Shown here: piece by piece, positions 60,700-64,000 of the stretch | How positions within the stretch are numbered: position 1 is the stretch's first letter | Layout of the letters: each line of letters begins with the position of its first letter | NCBI RefSeq assembly: GCF_013386765.1 | Contig: NZ_JACARE010000014.1 | Span: 215,758-279,757 of the forward strand | Origin: Pseudomonas yamanorum | GTDB taxonomy: Bacteria > Pseudomonadota > Gammaproteobacteria > Pseudomonadales > Pseudomonadaceae | DNA length: 64,000 bases | Direction: 5' to 3' | Notes under the pieces: model-generated | Seen by the model: the letters and a program-made list of their open reading frames with translations, nothing else | The model's database searches: none | What the model was told of the DNA's origin: nothing | Made by a program: the position numbers and the translations under genes

Positions 60700-60705
60700 A
60701 AGGTC

Positions 60706-62088
60706 ATGGCTATCAAGGTTCTATTGGTTGAAGACGATCGCGCCCTGCGTGAAGCATTGGCTGACACGCTGTTGCTGGCGGGCCATGACTACCGGGCGGT
60801 CGGTTCTGCCGAAGAGGCCTTGGACGCGGTAGAGCAGGAGTCCTTCAGCCTGGTGGTCAGTGACGTGAACATGCCGGGCATGGACGGCCACCAGTTGCTC
60901 GGCCTGTTGCGTGCACGCCAGCCGCAATTGCCGGTGCTGTTGATGACCGCCCACGGCGCCGTAGAGCGTGCCGTCGACGCGATGCGCCAGGGCGCCGCGG
61001 ATTATCTGGTCAAACCCTTCGAGCCCAAAGCCTTGATCGAACTGGTTACCCGGCATGCCCTGGGCACCCTGGGCGTTGCCGACGGCGAAGGCCCGATCGC
61101 CTTCGAACCGGCCAGTGCGCAACTGTTGGAGCTGGCGGCCCGTGTCGCCCGCAGCGATTCCACGGTGTTGATCTCCGGCGAATCCGGCACCGGCAAGGAA
61201 GTGCTGGCGCGCTACATTCACCAGCAATCCCACCGTGCCAGCCAGCCGTTCATTGCGATCAACTGCGCGGCCATCCCCGACAACATGCTCGAAGCCACTT
61301 TGTTCGGCCATGAAAAGGGCTCGTTCACCGGCGCCATCGCGGCCCAGGCCGGCAAGTTCGAACAGGCGGACGGCGGCACCATCCTGCTGGACGAAATTTC
61401 CGAAATGCCCCTGGGCCTGCAAGCCAAATTGCTTCGGGTATTGCAGGAGCGCGAAGTGGAGCGGGTGGGCGCGCGCAAGCCGATCCAGCTGGACATCCGC
61501 GTGGTTGCCACCACCAACCGCGACCTGGCGGGCGAAGTGGCGGCGGGGCGCTTCCGTGAGGATCTGTTCTACCGGCTCTCGGTGTTCCCGCTGGCCTGGC
61601 GCCCGTTGCGCGAGCGCCCGGCCGACATCATCCCGCTGGCCGAGCGCCTGCTGAGCAAGCACGTCAATAAAATGAAGCATGCCCAGGCGCGCCTCTCGGC
61701 CGACGCCCAGGCCTGCCTGGTCAGCTACCCATGGCCCGGCAATGTGCGGGAACTGGACAATGCGATCCAGCGGGCGTTGATTTTGCAGCAGGGCGGTTTG
61801 ATCCAGCCTCAGGATTTCTGCCTGGCCATGGGCACAGGCGGCGCGCCGCTCCCCACGCTGGCGACCGCGCCGCACGTTGAGGCCGTGCCTGCCGAGTCCG
61901 CCGGTGCCTTGGGCGACGACCTGCGCCGCCGCGAATTCCAGATGATCATCGACACCCTGCGCTCCGAGCGCGGCCGCCGCAAAGAGGCCGCCGAGCGCCT
62001 GGGCATCAGCCCGCGCACCTTGCGCTACAAGCTGGCGCAGATGCGCGATGCCGGGATGGACGTGGAAGCCTACCTCTACGCCACTTGA
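60706..62088 (+). CDS. fleR: Flagellar response regulator FleR
   Basis: 460 residues. The receiver domain has VLLVEDDRALREALADTLLL and the phospho-acceptor Asp in VVSDVNMPGMDGHQLL. The AAA+ domain has [15 protein letters not shown] and GHEKGSFTGAIAAQAG, where the contact loop is GSFTGA. A Fis-like helix-turn-helix ends it (GRRKEAAERLGISPRTLRYK). With RpoN it activates basal-body, hook and rod genes such as flgF. Starts 6 bp after fleS. Confidence 0.95.
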   Translation: MAIKVLLVEDDRALREALADTLLLAGHDYRAVGSAEEALDAVEQESFSLVVSDVNMPGMDGHQLLGLLRARQPQLPVLLMTAHGAVERAVDAMRQGAADYLVKPFEPKALIELVTRHALGTLGVADGEGPIAFEPASAQLLELAARVARSDSTVLISGESGTGKEVLARYIHQQSHRASQPFIAINCAAIPDNMLEATLFGHEKGSFTGAIAAQAGKFEQADGGTILLDEISEMPLGLQAKLLRVLQEREVERVGARKPIQLDIRVVATTNRDLAGEVAAGRFREDLFYRLSVFPLAWRPLRERPADIIPLAERLLSKHVNKMKHAQARLSADAQACLVSYPWPGNVRELDNAIQRALILQQGGLIQPQDFCLAMGTGGAPLPTLATAPHVEAVPAESAGALGDDLRRREFQMIIDTLRSERGRRKEAAERLGISPRTLRYKLAQMRDAGMDVEAYLYAT

Positions 62089-62142
62089 GAATTCTCGAAG
62101 CCGACAGGGTTAGTCGCCTTTTCTTACGAATTGCCACGGAGC

Positions 62143-62157
62143 TGGCACCCTTGTTGC
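62143..62157 (+). promoter_or_regulatory. Sigma-54 promoter of fliE
   Basis: TGGCACCCTTGTTGC: GG at 62144-62145, GC at 62156-62157. A strong match to the consensus, 60 bp before fliE. Confidence 0.82.
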
Positions 62158-62217
62158 TACCACCCCAGTAACCGTTGCGTAGTGTCAAAAAATTGCGGGT
62201 CGTCGGAGAGAACGTTC

Positions 62218-62550
62218 ATGAGCCAAGGTGTTGAATTCAATCGGTTGATGTTGGATATGCGGTCCATGCAAATGGATGCCATGTCTCAACCGAAATCCGC
62301 CGCGCAAGCCGTACCGGAATTGGGCCAGAGCAGCTTTGCCGACATGCTCGGCCAGGCCATCAACAAGGTCAGCGATACCCAGCAGGCTTCCAATCAGTTG
62401 GCGACCGCCTTCGAGATTGGCAAAAGCGGCGTGGACCTCACCGACGTGATGGTCGCCTCGCAAAAAGCCAGCGTTTCATTCCAGGCCTTGACCCAGGTGC
62501 GCAACAAGCTGGTTCAAGCCTATCAAGACATCATGCAGATGCCGGTTTAA
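62218..62550 (+). CDS. fliE: Flagellar hook-basal body complex protein FliE
   Basis: 110 residues from ATG 62218 with GGAGAGAACG before it; the frame is open upstream to 62131 and would include the promoter. The sequence [40 protein letters not shown], and [20 protein letters not shown] is typical. It links the MS ring to the rod. First gene of the fliEFG operon. Confidence 0.95.
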   Translation: MSQGVEFNRLMLDMRSMQMDAMSQPKSAAQAVPELGQSSFADMLGQAINKVSDTQQASNQLATAFEIGKSGVDLTDVMVASQKASVSFQALTQVRNKLVQAYQDIMQMPV

Positions 62551-62564
62551 GGACGATTTGAGTC

Positions 62565-64000
62565 ATGGCAGAAGCAGTCGTGGATAACGCACCCGCCAAG
62601 GCAGACGGCAAGCCGCCGCTGTTTGGCCTGTCGTTCCTGGAAAACCTCTCCGAGATGACCATGCTGCGTCAGGTGGGCCTGATGGTCGGCCTGGCTGCCA
62701 GCGTGGCGATTGGTTTTGCCGTGGTGCTGTGGTCCCAGCAACCGGATTACCGCCCGTTGTACGGTAGCCTGGCGGGCATGGATTCCAAGCAGATCATGGA
62801 AACCCTGGCGGCAGCAGATATTGCCTACACCGTCGAACCGAATTCCGGCGCCCTGTTGGTCAAGGCTGATGACGTGGCTCGGGCGCGGATGAAACTGGCG
62901 GCAGCCGGTGTCACCCCGTCCGACGCCAATATCGGCTTTGAGATCCTCGACAAGGATCAGGGCCTGGGCACCAGCCAGTTCATGGAAGCCACCCGCTACC
63001 GTCGCGGCCTGGAAGGCGAACTGGCGCGCACTATTTCCGCGTTGAACAACGTCAAGGGCGCCCGCGTGCACCTGGCGATTCCGAAAAGCTCGGTGTTTGT
63101 GCGCGACGAGCGCAAGCCCAGCGCGTCGGTATTGGTGGAACTGTTTGCAGGCCGCTCCCTGGAGCCTGGCCAGGTATTGGCGATCATCAACCTGGTGGCC
63201 ACCAGCGTTCCCGAATTGAGCAAGTCGCAAATCACCGTGGTCGACCAGAAGGGCAACCTGCTGTCCGACATGGCGGAGAACTCCTCGCTGACCATGGCCG
63301 GCAAGCAGTTCGACTACAGCCGTCGCATGGAAAGCATGCTGACCCAGCGCGTGCACAACATCCTGCAACCGGTGTTGGGTAATGATCGCTACAAGGCTGA
63401 AGTGTCGGCCGACGTGGATTTCAGCGCGGTCGAATCGACCTCCGAGCAGTTCAACCCGGACCAGCCGGCCCTGCGCAGCGAGCAGTCGACCACCGAACAA
63501 CGCACCGCCAGCAATGGCCCGCAAGGCGTGCCGGGTGCCCTGAGCAACCAGCCGCCAACCCCGGCTACCGCCCCGCAAACCACCGGTGGCGCTGCCGCTA
63601 CCGCAGGCGCAGTGCAACCTGGCCAGCCGCTGCTGGACGCCAACGGCCAGCAGATCATGGACCCGGCCACCGGCCAGCCGATGCTGGCGCCGTACCCGGC
63701 CGACAAGCGTCAACAATCCACCAAGAACTTCGAACTTGACCGTTCCATCAGCCACACCAAACAGCAGCAGGGCCGGATCAATCGCCTGTCGGTGTCGGTG
63801 GTGGTGGATGACCAGGTCAAGGTCAACGCCGCTGACGGCGCCGTCACCCGTGCACCGTGGAGCGCCGATGAATTGGCGCGCTTCACTCGCCTGGTACAGG
63901 ACGCGGTGGGCTTCGATGCCAGCCGTGGCGACAGCGTCAGCGTGATCAACATGCCGTTCTCCGCCGAGCGTGGCGAAGTCATCGCCGAGGCAGCGTTCTA
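62565..64000 (+). CDS. fliF: Flagellar MS-ring protein FliF, 3'-truncated by the window edge
   Basis: At least 478 residues; the frame is open to the right edge. An N-terminal membrane segment (VGLMVGLAASVAIGFAVVLW) leads to QQPDYRPLYGSLAGMDSKQI and the ring-building motif region (RYRRGLEGELARTISALNNV, GARVHLAIPKSSVFVRDERK). A Pro/Gly/Gln-rich stretch after residue 310 matches the beta-collar insertion. It is coupled to fliE by a 14-bp gap. About 110 C-terminal residues are outside the window. Confidence 0.96.
   Translation, partial: MAEAVVDNAPAKADGKPPLFGLSFLENLSEMTMLRQVGLMVGLAASVAIGFAVVLWSQQPDYRPLYGSLAGMDSKQIMETLAAADIAYTVEPNSGALLVKADDVARARMKLAAAGVTPSDANIGFEILDKDQGLGTSQFMEATRYRRGLEGELARTISALNNVKGARVHLAIPKSSVFVRDERKPSASVLVELFAGRSLEPGQVLAIINLVATSVPELSKSQITVVDQKGNLLSDMAENSSLTMAGKQFDYSRRMESMLTQRVHNILQPVLGNDRYKAEVSADVDFSAVESTSEQFNPDQPALRSEQSTTEQRTASNGPQGVPGALSNQPPTPATAPQTTGGAAATAGAVQPGQPLLDANGQQIMDPATGQPMLAPYPADKRQQSTKNFELDRSISHTKQQQGRINRLSVSVVVDDQVKVNAADGAVTRAPWSADELARFTRLVQDAVGFDASRGDSVSVINMPFSAERGEVIAEAAF

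Overview
The window looks like about 64 kb of chromosome from a fluorescent Pseudomonas of the P. fluorescens group. The basis is the high-GC codon use, the many REPIN-type extragenic palindromes (TGTAGGAGCGAGC, TGTGGGAGCTGG and TGTGGCGAGGGAGC classes), the phhA-phhB-phhC/phhR arrangement, and a polar-flagellum cluster of Pseudomonas type with fleQ, fleS and fleR. Species assignment is inference from gene content; no database was searched.

Layout. 1-3.3 kb: the 3' end of etfA, a solute-binding protein, and a DUF4398 lipoprotein/OmpA-like lipoprotein pair. 3.3-7.3 kb: a MocR-type regulator, a secreted Lys/Ala-rich protein, a YkgJ-like cysteine-cluster protein, a START-domain protein, a small unknown and an RraB-family RNase E inhibitor. 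7.6-10.9 kb: a three-gene operon (circularly permuted ATP-grasp, alpha-E, transglutaminase-like) preceded by a consensus sigma-54 promoter and an NtrC-type palindrome. 11-19.7 kb: a cytochrome c-type protein, a thiolase/multifunctional beta-oxidation pair, a glutamine amidotransferase, a CorA-type transporter, a PlsC-type acyltransferase and a crotonase. 20.0 kb: tRNA-Ser(GGA). 20.2-30 kb: a small unknown gene with a structured leader, housekeeping and hypothetical genes, two divergent LysR/oxidoreductase pairs, a RelE/HigB-type toxin-antitoxin pair, and the deletion scar of a Has-type haem-uptake locus. 30.4-39 kb: recQ, a MarR regulator, a PlpD-type patatin autotransporter, a SelT/W-like protein, a DMT permease, an AraC regulator and an LpxH-like hydrolase. 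39-43.4 kb: the phenylalanine hydroxylation operon phhABC with divergent phhR.

43.6-64 kb is the flagellar block, all on the + strand: flgFGHIJKL (hook, rod, rings), a lone KAS III gene, fliC, flaG, fliD, fliS, a fliT-like gene, fleQ, fleS, fleR, fliE and the start of fliF. Predicted sigma-54 promoters lie before flgF, fleS and fliE, and a sigma-28 promoter lies before fliC. This matches the Pseudomonas hierarchy in which FleQ with RpoN drives FleSR and basal-body genes, FleR drives hook and rod genes, and FliA drives flagellin.

Points most worth a second look: the NtrC/sigma-54 signature on the ATP-grasp/alpha-E/transglutaminase operon; the leader at 20480-20610, which can form two mutually exclusive helices next to a ribosome-binding site; the has-locus scar; REPINs that supply the 3' coding ends of two genes; and a KAS III gene standing alone where other pseudomonads carry flagellin glycosylation islands.
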